Origin: Cryoendolithus antarcticus
Lineage: Eukaryota; Ascomycota; Dothideomycetes; Cladosporiales; Cladosporiaceae
Length of the DNA: 64,000 nt
NCBI GenBank assembly: GCA_002077065.1
Contig: NAJO01000065.1
Span: 1-64,000 of the forward strand
Direction: 5' to 3'
The notes under the pieces were generated by a model. It ran no database searches, had not been told where the DNA came from, and worked only from the letters and a program-made list of their open reading frames with translations. Position 1 is the first letter of the stretch, and the number at the start of each line of letters is the position of its first letter. Made by a program: the position numbers and the translations under genes. Positions 54,125-64,000 of this stretch are shown one piece after another.

Positions 54125-54826
54125 CTACTCCAGCATCCTAGGCAGCCTATCCTTGAAGGACTCGTCCGATATCATGGGCACGTCAAGGGCCTTGCACGCG
54201 ACGTCTCGCACGAATTCGTAAGGAAATTTCTCAACTTGCAGACTTCCTGTAGTCCTCTGTCCTACGAATTGCGCTACAAGAATCTTCCTCAATGTGGAAC
54301 CGCTTGATGTCTGATCGTAGACTGCAGTCACGCAGTCGGTCCGTACCAGCCAACAAAGAACGGTGTCCTCGCTGTAGAGCCCTGTGATGGTGTGGTTGCG
54401 CAACGCCTTGTCGTCCATTCGGTCTGCCAGGGTGTAGCAAGCCAACAGCTCGTTTCTGATCGCTTTGGAGTCCCAATTGGCAGCCGTGAGCTCAAGTTCG
54501 CCGGTCATGATCCAGTGAGTGTAGGTCAGAAACATCTTCGGATCTGCTTCTGGTAGCTTCACTAGTCCAGCCTGTCCCTCTGCCCATGCGGCTGAGCATG
54601 CAGCTTTGAAGAACTTGGAATTGGCGCAGATCTTGTCTTTATCGATGCCAATCGGGCGAGTCTCGGAATCTTTGCCGACGAGAACGTTGACTGCCTCTGG
54701 GTAGTCGAAACTACTTTGGTCAGTGAAATGCCCCCAGAGCGGGATGTGATTGGCGTACAATGTGCGCTTACGCTTTGCTAGGCACTCGTCTATAGCGTTG
54801 CTCGTGTTGCTCGATGGAAGAGCCAT
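54125..54826 (-). CDS. BTB/POZ-domain protein
   Basis: Single frame of 233 residues, ATG at 54826. Residues about 45-120 form the BTB fold: AVNVLVGKDSETRPIGIDKD, then KICANSKFFKAACSAAWAEG, LVKLPEADPKMFLTYTHWIM. A helical C-terminal part follows (ELLACYTLADRMDDKALRNH, VYDQTSSGSTLRKILVAQFV), as in the many small fungal BTB proteins that lack a second domain. Partners are probably Cul3-type ligases. The BTB pseudogene at 1.0-1.5 kb belongs to the same broad class but is not obviously a copy of this one. Confidence 0.85.
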   Translation of the reverse strand: MALPSSNTSNAIDECLAKRKRTLYANHIPLWGHFTDQSSFDYPEAVNVLVGKDSETRPIGIDKDKICANSKFFKAACSAAWAEGQAGLVKLPEADPKMFLTYTHWIMTGELELTAANWDSKAIRNELLACYTLADRMDDKALRNHTITGLYSEDTVLCWLVRTDCVTAVYDQTSSGSTLRKILVAQFVGQRTTGSLQVEKFPYEFVRDVACKALDVPMISDESFKDRLPRMLE

Positions 54827-55392
54827 CTTGGGTGACGGTGATGCGCAGACTTGTGTATGGCTAATTGGTGAGTGATTCTGGACGAACTAGAAGTGAAGGA
54901 TATTGATGCCTTCCCAACACTGACAGCCTGTTGCATGTGACTGCACGGAGGCAGCCACTCCTTCTCTGTCCCTCAGTCGATGGCATCACTTCAGCTTCAT
55001 GCGCATCACTTGCAGGTGGCGTACTCACTCATGTCCTCTTCACTAGAGTACTGCAGATCAGAAAGTCAACGACAACGGAACACACAAAATTGTAAGAGGC
55101 AGTGATGCTCGAAGTGAAGCGTCGAGCAAGAGCGCAATGCACTGACAAAAGTCCAAGTGCGTGCAGAGTATCTGTACGGAAGACCCTCTTAAAGTCCTGG
55201 CAGCCAGCCGAACTGGTACGCCATGTGACAAACCTGGCAGCCAACCCATTCGCGAAAAGCACAAGACCTACCCGATCCCACATAGTCCATCCGAATGTCG
55301 CACGACCCTGTAAGCAGAGCAGCCAGCATCAGCCGATCAGGCAGCAAATCGCCCATCAATGTATCACATGCGCATGAGCATGCAATACCCTG
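54827..55392. other. Intergenic region between BTB gene and argonaute fragment
   Basis: 566 bp containing the BTB promoter. Only short unrecognised frames. Confidence 0.4.
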
Positions 55393-55433
55393 CTATCCTG
55401 CAACTTCCCCAACTAAATGTGATACATACGCTG

Positions 55434-56066
55434 CTACAAACTTGGGGCCACCGGATTTGCGCGGTCCTGCTGGAACAAGCGAGTGATGGTATTGCTCTTC
55501 ACACGATCGACAGCGTACAAGTCCTTGTTCGCCATGTGGGCAGGCTGGAACTCCCAGCCCTGCCCTTGACCAGCCGGACGAAAGACGCCGTTGTTCCACT
55601 TCTGTAGCAGAGACCGATCGTTGAAGACACTGTTGTGACCGGGCTTCAGCAATTCGGGGAGATAGCGTCTGCCACGCTCGCACATTCTGTCTGCATCGTA
55701 TGCTGGCGCAGCGTAGGAAATGGGCGTCAGCAAGGAGGTGTAGATCCAGCAAAGGGCGAAGGTCTGCTGCTGCAGCTGGGCAGCCGTGAGATTCATGCCA
55801 TTGTGAATGACAAAATAGTGCATAGGCCTGGCGGTGCCTTGCAGCGCAGACTGAGACTGCAGATAGAAGTTGAAGATGTAAGGATTGCGAACGCGCACAT
55901 CGTCCACGAGAAGTCCAGGCTTGAAGTTTTGGCGGGCGTCGATCTTCGCTCCCTCTGGTGCTGTGCGCTGCTGGGCAGGGAGTGGGAAGAAGCGAGTATG
56001 ATGACGCTTGTTGCAGATCAGGAGCGTCATCCCGACAAAGAGATCATACCTACCTAGCGAAAGCAA
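55434..56066 (-). pseudogene. Argonaute C-terminal (PIWI) fragment
   Basis: The frame begins at 56066 with TTG; the first ATG is at 56030. It reads GMTLLICNKRHHTRFFPLPA, then NFKPGLLVDDVRVRNPYIFN, FYLQSQSALQGTARPMHYFV, QQQTFALCWIYTSLLTPISY and AAPAYDADRMCERGRRYLPE. This is the last third of an argonaute PIWI domain, the slicer of RNA silencing (QDE-2/Ago type), ending in the usual DADR-CERGR block. Upstream, where the N, PAZ, MID and first part of PIWI should lie, 56.1-56.6 kb has no argonaute text and 56.8-57.3 kb is a transposase remnant. So it is a truncated copy. Whether it is transcribed is unknown. Confidence 0.75.
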
Positions 56067-56829
56067 TCAACGTACTGCGTGACTGCCTCAGACGTGTCGT
56101 GAAATCAATTCAAAGACAGAGACAGCGACAGGCCGGCAGACATCACTGCTGAAATATGTCAGCAAAGACACGTTTGTGTGGCACATTGATCTCAAGATCA
56201 TCAATGGACTGTCCGGCAGATCCAGGACAACGAGTGCTCGGGCCTCACCGCATGCAAGACCACCAGCCCAGAGCAGCACCTCGAAAGAATCTACCGGTGA
56301 GTTTCCGGGAGACATCATCATCTCGATCGGAGATGATATCTACGGGACAGCATCGACAACTTGTGTGTGCGGCTACCAAGTCTGCTGTTCCCTCTTGGCC
56401 CGCTACAGAGCATCGCGGCGATGTGCACCTCCACGGATCCTCGCAGGTGTTGTACGTGCAATTTATCTCTCAAGGGACCAGATTGTACGTGACGACCGCG
56501 TGCGTGTGCCCGCCCGTAGCCAGCGTGAAGGACCCTACTTGCTTCGTCAAGGAGCGCACTTGTCTAGGCCAGCGCTGTAGCGTGTAAGTTTTGGTCGACG
56601 TAGTGTTTGAGCAGGCAAGACAGAGTTCGGAGCATTCACAAGTAGTTCGCAAGTGTATCAAATAGATACATGTACGCGTGTGGCTCCCTCGACCCAACCC
56701 GTGTGGAACTGCAGGTTGTCTCGGCAAGATGTGGACGCCTTGCTGCCTCAGGCTTGCCAACGCGATTGCCAGTATTCACACCCGCAAGACTGTCCATATG
56801 ATCACCCACTGCGGTTTACTTGCGGGAGT

Positions 56830-57342
56830 GGAGGTGACGGGGGACGCCGGCCGCAGAGCCAGACATCATTGCCGCACATACCTGTCACACCAATTTCAGG
56901 AGGAGCTGTTACGTCGCTGCATGATGTGATCAGAGACGATGCTCATCTGCTTGACGAGGCCAGCAAGCATCGCTTACAGAGGCACTTGCAGAAGCTCACC
57001 AATGCCACTCAACTTTCCTTCGCTGAACGTGCTCTCTTACAAGAACAAATTAAGTTCCTTGCTATGATAAACAATGAAGCTAAGGTTCGTCGCGTGGCGA
57101 AGTCAATCATAATCGAAACGGCGAGTGCGATGAGCTCTGAGGACCTCGAGAAGGCACGAGCAGAGCGCGCTGCGAAAGAAGCGGAGAAAGAGGCCGAAAA
57201 GGCAACGCAAAGCTCGTAGGCAGTTCTGTCAGCGGAGGAAACCGCTGCAGCTAAGGGGAACCGTGGTCGGAAACGCAGAAGCAACACACAAAAAGACACG
57301 TTCGAGCCAGAGGCCGACGTCGTGCGGGTAAGCCATGTTTAG
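56830..57342 (+). mobile_element. Fot1/pogo-type transposase C-terminal remnant
   Basis: Plus-strand frame with the tail of a DDE transposase: LLDEASKHRLQRHLQKLTNA, ERALLQEQIKFLAMINNEAK, VRRVAKSIIIETASAMSSED and LEKARAERAAKEAEKEAEKA. A TAG at 57217-57219 interrupts it, after which the same frame continues ETAAAKGNRGRKRRSNTQKD up to a second TAG at 57340-57342, the normal basic end of such transposases. No DDE catalytic core, helix-turn-helix or terminal inverted repeats are found, so this is a dead fragment. Sequence upstream to about 56650 may be part of the same relic. Confidence 0.6.
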
Positions 57343-58300
57343 GTAGAGAGGGTGGGAAATGCGTCGGGATCATTTTGGGCACCAGTCGCACGGATGTGGT
57401 AGTAGAGCGTGCGGAAATGGTCAAGCAGTTTGAGAACCTTCACATGTTATTGTCTATATTTAACATGTTGTTCAGCCGTTCGTTTGAGGGCGGTACGTGG
57501 TGGATGGCTCATGTTGAATGCCGAGGGAGGCGATAAGGGTCTCCGAGAGATTGGATGTGTAGCACTAGTCCCTCGTCTGTGACAAAAACGCAGGGGATAC
57601 CGGCGGATTAGATCAATCGGTCCAGAACTAAGTACGCGATAGCTACATAGGTTGACCCGCCGTCACATCTCATGTCTGAGTAGCTTTAAGTTGAGCAGCC
57701 GACAGATCTGGCGCCGTTGCTGCGTATCAAAGATTGCCCCCGTGATGCATTCCATGATAGCTTGAAACTCCATCCGTTCGCGAGGGTACTCGCTCGCGAT
57801 GTAGCTGCGAATCTTTGGCAGCAAGGCCCAAACAGACCAATGTAAGGCAGGTTGTGCATAAAGCTACAGATGGGTCGTTGCTATCAACATCCCAAACGTG
57901 TATTCTCACTGTGAACATCAAGCCGGAAACATTGCGCGGTGAGCGTATTGTTGGAACTTGATGCACAATCGACGAACAGAGAACTCACGCGCCACGCTTC
58001 CTGCAAGCCACGCTGCCATCGTCAATCACGGCGGCCTAGCGGCCAGCCTAGACTGTAGGTCGATGAACAGTTCATTAGGCTCGAAACAGCCATGACTGTC
58101 ACCATTTTATAGCTCACGTCTGTGCTGAGGTGCGAGACGCTTGAGGTTGGCAAGCACTGACGCGGACAATAAATCGTCTCCCTATCAGAACGTGAGAGCG
58201 GAGCTTCGCTAACCACGACAGCCGCATCGCCACTTAGGCTGGCCAGCAAACGATCCACGGCGGACAATATATCTATCTATGTGTGGCGTATGCCTACCGC
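57343..58300. other. Non-coding stretch in repeat island
   Basis: About 960 bp without recognisable coding text on either strand. Probably decayed repeat or intergenic sequence. Confidence 0.4.
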
Positions 58301-58319
58301 ATAGCTGACATGACTGACT

Positions 58320-58485
58320 GACTCGCATCCGCAGTGAAGCCAACAGTCGAAGCGTCCAAAGCACAGCGGAAGTACGCTTCTCCGTCCCGATCACCACCGT
58401 CACGACCTACGCGGAGCGGACTGAGCTGTCGAAGCAGCTGGAGGAGAAACTGGGCAAGCCGCATCCCGGGAAGAAGAAAAGCTCT
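58320..58485 (+). pseudogene. Possible STAND/NB-ARC NTPase fragment
   Basis: One register reads RFSVPITTVTTYAERTELSK then QLEEKLGKPHPGKKKSSVV, which resembles the stretch just before the P-loop in fungal NB-ARC/TPR proteins (the xERxELxxKL spacing). The P-loop itself (GxGGxGKS/T) does not follow: at about 58488 the sequence changes to the antisense of a LINE ORF1 fragment. The call rests on about 35 residues. Confidence 0.3.
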
Positions 58486-58489
58486 GTGG

Positions 58490-59540
58490 TCCTGATCTCT
58501 GCCTTTCAGAGAAGACCCTTGTTTATGATCCTGTTGGCTTGTGTTCCTGGGTCCAGCTAGAGGATTGCTGAGCTATGTGCCTGTCCTAGCTTGTACTTCT
58601 TCCTCAGCCAGGCTGCCCTGAAAAGTTTACTGCCAGGTGCTGTAGTCTGGTTCTCTTCCTAGACCTCTTTGAGCTGGCTCTCTTGCGTTGGGTTGAAGGC
58701 TAGTGGTATCCTATGCACCAAAATTTGAAAGGTCTGAGCTGTGACCTTTGCAGATTGTATAATCTTCTCTGTCCAACCCTTGGTCTTCTCAAGCTTCCGC
58801 CTTGCTTCCTGCCCAGTTGTGTACACCCTGATGCTCCCACCCCCTGTCTGCTTTGCCCCAATGACTTCCTTCTTGCCAATCCTCGTCATAAACTCCTCAC
58901 AGGACAACCCTGCTATTTCACTGCGCTCCTCTATCTCCTGAATCCGAATTGTCACCCCTATAGGTTTTTCCTTGGCTGCTACACCAGCCCAAGTCCTCTG
59001 CTGGCCCTAGCTCTGCCGCCCTGGGAGCGTGTTCATGTGTATTGCTTTCGTAAGGTCTCTGATCTGTGGGTTCCTCGTAATCTTAGTGCTGTCTTGTGGC
59101 CTTGGCCTGGAGGGTGGTAATTGCTTAGGTGGCTTTGTGGAGTAGGACTTTGTATGCCCTAACATGAAGATCTTGTCCTTCGCATGCCTGTTCAATGTCC
59201 TCTAGCAGTCCTCGGACTGTCTGGTAGTCTAGAGTCTGGTGCTATTGGGGTCGTGGGTGTTTGCCTGGTAGTGGAGGCCCCTTTTCTCCTCCTGCCTCCC
59301 TGAACCTCCACCTACTTGCCTGCAGTTGCTCCCTGCCCTTGTCGCTTTCTCTTCCTCCGCTCTAATCGCTGCCTTGCTCCTTCCGTGTGTACATCTCCCT
59401 CCTTATGTAGCTATAGTAGAAACTCCCGGAAAGTTCCTCGAATCCTATAAATGTAAAGTTCTAGCTAGAGTGATTAGACCGCTCGTACAGAGTAAGCGGG
59501 TTTTTCTCCGAAACCGTTCTGCAAGTACTTGATCGCAGGT
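58490..59540 (-). mobile_element. Tad-type LINE ORF1 (gag-like) fragment
   Basis: Minus-strand text of a non-LTR retrotransposon ORF1. The clean part, 58955-58659, reads EIAGLSCEEFMTRIGKKEVI, GAKQTGGGSIRVYTTGQEAR, EKIIQSAKVTAQTFQILVHR then IPLAFNPTQESQLKE. Text continues with stops toward 58490 (AAWLRKKYKLGQAHSSAIL, ANRIINKGLL). On the upstream side, 59007-59195 reads HTKSYSTKPPKQLPPSRP. This matches the gag-like ORF1 of Tad/Tad1 elements. No reverse transcriptase is seen. 5' and 3' limits are approximate. It cuts into the STAND-like fragment. Confidence 0.65.
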
Positions 59541-59543
59541 CTG

Positions 59544-60828
59544 TTAGCTAGGCTCAATCCGGCCCTCTTTCCATGCTTTCCATCTCGCTGTTGCACTTCT
59601 TGCTAGATCGTCCCACGTCCTCTGATCATTATCTCGCAAATTGCCTCCAGGGAAGAACGTGTTAATCATGTTTGCACCAGCACATGGATACTTCTTCTCA
59701 ACCACAAAAAGGGTGTCCATAACTTTTGGTAATCCAATAACTTCAACAAACGTAAGTGGTATGCCATACGCTCTAGGATAGCGCATCTTCCCCGCTACAA
59801 AGATGTTCTGGAGAATTCCAACGCCACCAATGGCCAACAAGAACCATGTGTTCTTCTTTATGCCAGCAGCAGTAATCAGAAGCAATATCCACAAGGCAGC
59901 GAGACCCGTCAGAGCAAGTCTAGTTTTCATCGGCGCAGAAACGGCGATATTCGTTTGACCTGCAGCAAGATCTTCGAGATCGAATCCTTGTCTATTCCCA
60001 AGGATGAGAATTGCATGCTGACTGCCGTTGCCTCTGGTCAGAATCACATCCTTGTCAGACTTCACGCGACAGGCCCACTTTTCCTCCTTCCACTGTGGAA
60101 GACTTCCAGTCACATAGGAGAGTAGGATGCCGGCGACGGTGATCAAGAAGATACCCCAGTCGCCAAACACACCACAGGGGATTGCCGCAATGCCCAGTTG
60201 TAGGGCAGAAATGCCAAAACCAAGCCAGTAGACAAAATCGTACCCTGGAGTTCCGACCTGCGCTTCACCAGCCTTGTAAATCGAGACACAGAGACCGACT
60301 CTTATGGGATATCTCAGGCTGTCTCCAGATCCAGGCACCTCCTTGTTTGCTTTCTCTCTGTCACATCTATCTTTCGCATCGAGCATGGTCTTCAAGTGTT
60401 CCGATACGTCCTCTTCCTTCCACACGTCGTAGTCCCTAACAATGCGACCGATTATCCAAGAGGTGTTGTCGCGGGTGTGTCCCCATTTGGCATTGATGAC
60501 TTTACAAGAGGTGTCTGGAAGGGGCATAAGCTTGTTTTCGCCGAACGCAGACACGACTGCAGAGACCGCATAAGCAACCCATCCTAGATCGCAAATTAGT
60601 GGAGAAAGAATCTAAAGCGATCTGCAAGAAAGCGGTACCAAAGGAAAACGCCACTGGAGTGATCCCTGAACCAACCAGTTGTGCAAGGGCGCGAGCAACA
60701 ACATCACCACCGAGGATGAGGAGCACAGAGAAGACATCGCCAGGGTTCTTCCATTGCACCCAGAACTCGCGAGATTGGTCCCCCGGGTCAAAGTCGCGAC
60801 GCGGGAGATCCACTAGCACAGGGGGCAT
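59544..60828 (-). CDS. Conserved fungal membrane protein, unknown function
   Basis: Two exons, 60828-60639 and 60583-59544 (55-bp GTACCG...TCTAG intron, phase 1), 409 residues. Starts MPPVLVDLPRRDFDPGDQSR. Hydrophobic segments: NPGDVFSVLLILGGDVVARA, then VAFSFGWVAYAVSAVVSAFG across the junction, FVYWLGFGISALQLGIAAIP, GIFLITVAGILLSYVTGS, ALTGLAALWILLLITAAGIK and FLLAIGGVGILQN. A cytosolic segment has NTSWIIGRIVRDYDVW, and the luminal or cytosolic end has YGIPLTFVEVIGLPKVMDTL. This pattern (FGWVAYAxSAxVSAxGENKL) recurs in many filamentous fungi, but no function is known to me. It sits intact inside the repeat island. Confidence 0.8.
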
Positions 60829-61319
60829 CGAGTACCGGTGGACAATGATGTGGTAGATGTAAGGAGTTCTGATCAGTGTACAGACTCCGAGAAAGCCTCA
60901 AGTATAGTTGTCGAGTGCATGGGCTCACTTTTTGGAACCCAAGTCGCGGCACAAAAGGCAGTAGGTGATAGTCAGGTTGACGGTAATGAACCTAATTTTA
61001 TGACGCTTACATCCCGTTGAACTCGCAATTAGGAGCTTAAGTGATTGTGAATTACGGTTCGGTGGCTAGCTAGGCCTTATCCGGCCGCACAAGCTGCTGA
61101 TCATGTGAGTACTCGTATAGTTTGTGCCAGCATTTCGGATGCAACGGCGACTTGGCCCGGGCCCCGCTTCCCGCCTTCCCCTGCGCGCTCAGGCGGCAAG
61201 GTTGCATAAAGCTGAGGAAGCAGCAACGCAAACTACGTGATTGGACAAGCGACCTTTTCGAGCGACTACAAGCGACCTTCTCGTGGCGCGACATAAGGTG
61301 ACCGCACGGAGAGGGTAGA
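60829..61319. other. Region upstream of the membrane-protein gene and LINE remnant
   Basis: About 490 bp. From 61240 it holds two copies of CAAGCGACCTTNTCG-like sequence (near 61249 and 61270), like the repeated 5' leader of a LINE. The first part is presumably promoter. No coding text. Confidence 0.4.
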
Positions 61320-61940
61320 ATGGCATCAGAAGGGGAGGACACTAGCGCGACCGCAGTTCGACTAAGGAGAATTGCTACCTAGATAGCGGTGGACTATAAG
61401 CGACTAAATCGGGGCGCTTTAGCAACGGCTAAAGAGAAGGCAACCACAAACAGAAGGGAAGCAGTTGCAATGGAGAATGGTATAGACTAGCCTAAACAAA
61501 CCTTAATGGCCATTCTAAACGCTATAGTGAAGGCACTAGCTACTATCGAAGAACGCGCAGTAAGGGGAGAGGAGAGAGCAGAACAAACTAAGGGCGCTCT
61601 TACTATAATTATAGAGTAGCTCACCGAAGTAACAAACGATCTAGGCAATATGAAGAGCAAATTATAACACCTTAAGGATAAAATAGCCGTAACGATCCGA
61701 GAATAGGTAATTGTAGTAGTGTAGGAATACCTTCTCTTTCCGCATAGCTTAACTAGCCTATCTATATCCTATGCCGATGTTGTACGCATGCCGCTAACTA
61801 GTTAGCCTAGTAATCTACCTAGTATTTCAATCTCTGCTCCTCGATGCACGACTCAAAGCGCAGGGGATGGTAGGGCGGTGATATATACGAGCATCGAGAT
61901 GTGGCGACGTGATTACAGGCGACGCGGTCGTACGTGTTGA
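61320..61940 (+). mobile_element. Decayed Tad-type LINE ORF1 N-terminus with RIP-like stop codons
   Basis: From ATG at 61320 one frame runs about 600 bp with the text of a LINE ORF1: KEKATTNRREAVAMENG, QTLMAILNAIVKALATIEER, LTEVTNDLGNMKSKL and LSISYADVVRMPLTS. The last is the SYADVxRxPxTSxPSN block of Tad elements. Seven in-frame stops occur before position 61810. Six are TAG and one is TAA, none TGA; each can come from CAG or CAA by a C-to-T change. That is the pattern RIP leaves in fungal repeats. No reverse transcriptase. It may belong with the fragment at 58.5-59.5 kb, as the N- and C-terminal parts of similar elements. Confidence 0.6.
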
Positions 61941-62173
61941 ACGTAGGCATCATGGTAAGTGTACTATAAGTGCAAGATGACTGCCACAGAAGCAGCCATC
62001 ATATCTGACATCCTCTCCGGTCATAGCTATAATGACCATGAGACATCTTCAGAAGACGGACAGACAAGTGTGCACTGACAAGTGTTGGTATACAATATTA
62101 CGTTACTATGTTGGTATCTTGATCAAACCCAACAATACGAGAGTTCTCATCTCTTCACCCATACCACTTCCCT

Positions 62174-63348
62174 CTACTGCACGCTGTAGTTGATGGTCGG
62201 CGGCTGAGGTGCAACCTCAATGATGGAAGGCCCGAAGAGCACAGAGGTGCTGTCAAGCGCACCTTCAACATCCTTGCTGGAAACGAAGACGTAGGTCTGG
62301 CCCTCATCGACGGTCGGGATGGGAGCGGAGATGGTGTTACCTGATCTGCCGTTAGCATTGCGTTAAGATATTTCTCTACACTGGCTAACTTACCGTTGAT
62401 GGTACCCTTCACGCTGGTGACCGACAAGCCATTGACGAACGTGAGGTACGAGCCAGCTGGGGGAGCCGACGCAGCCGTGAATGACGCAGTGGAGCCGCCG
62501 GCGATCGCGCGGCATTGGTTACGACCCTGGTGACCGTTGCCCCACTTGCCCCAGCCGTTGCGCTTGATCAAGTCGGAGATCTTGCCGGACGGCTCCTCGA
62601 GTGTGCACGCATTGCCAGTGTAGGTAAGCGCCGGGTAGGGCGTGAAAGGGAGGGCAGTGTTGCCTGCCGGGCAGTTGAGGATGAAAGAGGCTGCGAGGGT
62701 ATAGACGGAAGTGGGGTCGAGAGGCTGGCGACGAGGTCAGCATATGTTATCGCGACAGGATGAGTATTCACTTACTGTGCCGTAAGGGTTGGCCATTGGT
62801 ACCTCACCGACAGCAAGACGCTGCATCGAGGTGTGAAGAGCCTCGGTCACGAGGATGGACCCGGCGACAGTGAGGTAGGCCTTGCTGGTGATCAAGGGAG
62901 CGCCACCGAGGTACGCGGACGTGCCGACACCCTCAAGAACGGACGACAGAGTGATGAAGCTCTTGACATCGGTGTACGGGAAGCTGTACGCGCAGGCTGC
63001 GTTGGGCGTGACACCAGCATTCTGGAGTGCGCCAGACAGCAAGAGGACATGCTGCTCCTCGTCGTGCGCGATGTACTTCAGGTTGTTGTAGTAGTCCTTG
63101 CTGTAGCCTGGAAGACAGTCAGGGCTGGTGATCAATACTAAACAAGGTAATTACGCACCAGCTCTCTCAAAGTCGTGCTGGGAGAAGTTCGTGAGCGCGT
63201 TCTTGTAGAAGACGTTCTCGAGGTGCTCGAGGGTGAGCGCGAACTGGAGGACTGTCGTGTCAATGTTGGTGGCCTGGCGAACTTCCACCGGCGCGGCGCT
63301 CGCGATGGAGGCCAAGAGAGGCACAGCGGAGAAGAAGGTGGACTTCAT
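62174..63348 (-). CDS. RDS1-type secreted ferritin-like protein
   Basis: Stress-related secreted or cell-surface protein of the fungal Rds1 family. Four exons: 63348-63159, 63107-62776, 62724-62394 and 62340-62174 (introns 51, 51 and 53 bp), 339 residues. Starts [20 protein letters not shown], a signal peptide. The ferritin-like di-metal helices give [40 protein letters not shown] and [20 protein letters not shown], with Glu and His ligands in each. The C-terminal third is beta-rich ([35 protein letters not shown]) and has a conserved Cys pair ([16 protein letters not shown]). Its metal content and role are not known. Confidence 0.88.
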
Positions 63349-64000
63349 ATTGTAGTTTTGGGGTGAAGTAAGCAGCTGTCTTTTGGATGATGATAGAAAT
63401 TGATGTATACTGACGAGGACTCGCAAAGGTACTTATGGACAGCCCATCGAAGCCCCTCTGGTTGTGACTATTTTTACGAGCAGTACGGTGCATGACGCGC
63501 TCGCCGTCATTTGGAATGGAGAAGTGAGGATCAGTCTCATTCGTTCGTGCACCCCTCGTGGGCCTTGTAGCCGCAGTCTTCTGCGCTATAACGCAATGCT
63601 AGCTCCAAAGTGTAATTTGTGACAATGTACCTACTTACAAGCTAGTATGGTCAGGGACGGGCAGATCGTTTAGACCTCGCACACCGACGACGAGCCTTTT
63701 CCTGGACAAGCACCTACTGCCAGACTCGATCCTCTATTGCGTGAGGTCCTCGTCGCCAGCATTGCCGATGATGGCCAGCCAGCTACTGTGCGCATTTCGC
63801 GATGCAATGAGCGGAATGGCCGTGAGACTCACACTTGCGACTTCCCCAGATCAATTAATCTCTGCTCCCGCGAACGTCTACCATTTGGCTGTGCCTTTTG
63901 AGTTCCCGTATGTCTTACAATATCAGTCCAGCATGCAGGCACACCGGTCATTTAAAGTCGTTGAAATTATGGAGAAGTGACATCTCCGCTCAAAGCCTTC
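63349..64000. other. Upstream region of the ferritin-like gene, window edge
   Basis: 650 bp including the promoter of the ferritin-like gene. Near 63680-63840 two plus-strand registers (for example HTDDEPFPGQAP...LLREVLVASIADDG) look faintly like protein and could be the start of a gene continuing beyond the window. This is not strong enough to call. Confidence 0.3.

Noticed and set aside
1..64000. CRISPR arrays, tRNA and rRNA genes
   Set aside because: No regularly spaced direct repeats and no convincing tRNA A/B-box pair or rRNA-like stretch seen. A short tRNA could have been missed by eye.

Overview
The window is nuclear DNA of a filamentous ascomycete. The evidence is dense, mostly single-copy genes split by short GT-AG introns (about 44-110 bp, a few longer) with CTAAC/CTGAC branch points, families such as COQ4, ISD11, GPI2, SLA2, SEC2, NOP6, CAP59-type mannosyltransferase and RDS1-type ferritin-like proteins, and decayed transposons carrying a RIP-like pattern of stop codons. 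Gene style and protein sequences fit a Dothideomycete, but that placement is inference. Splice models were built by hand from reading frame, splice sites and family similarity; nothing was searched.

Layout. 0-10 kb: 3' part of COQ4, a decayed BTB gene, mitoribosomal uS14m (MRP2), a UFL1-like protein, GPI2 and a large low-complexity coiled-coil protein. 10-13 kb: a gene-poor 3 kb stretch. 13-22 kb: secreted lactonase-type beta-propeller, a 12-exon OPT oligopeptide transporter and a CCCH zinc-finger protein. 22-32 kb: a small four-exon unknown, acetyl-CoA transporter, an interrupted small unknown, an MFS transporter, NOP6, ISD11 and an acidic basic-patch protein. 32-41 kb: SLA2, eIF1, an mL45/MBA1-type mitoribosome protein and a GT69 mannosyltransferase. 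40.7-44.2 kb: a tandem array of four small helical paralogues on the minus strand, all intron-split at about the same place. 45-54 kb: CPD photolyase, orphan fragments, SEC2, a broken 2EXR/F-box-like gene and a protein with a triplicated RRRSS module. 54-62 kb: a BTB protein, then an island of debris: an argonaute C-terminal fragment, a Fot1/pogo-type transposase tail, a STAND-like fragment cut by a Tad-type LINE ORF1 fragment, a conserved fungal membrane protein and a second LINE ORF1 remnant. 62-64 kb: an RDS1-type secreted ferritin-like protein.

How genes relate. There is no biosynthetic cluster. Several housekeeping genes are mitochondrial (COQ4, MRP2, ISD11, mL45/MBA1), and several pairs are head-to-head with 320-450 bp between start codons (MRP2/UFL1-like, unknown/acetyl-CoA transporter, MFS/NOP6, ISD11/acidic protein, mL45/GT69), suggesting shared promoters. 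The most unusual items are a 4-nt microexon plus two GC-AG introns in the OPT gene, the four-gene orphan array, and the repeat island with the argonaute fragment.
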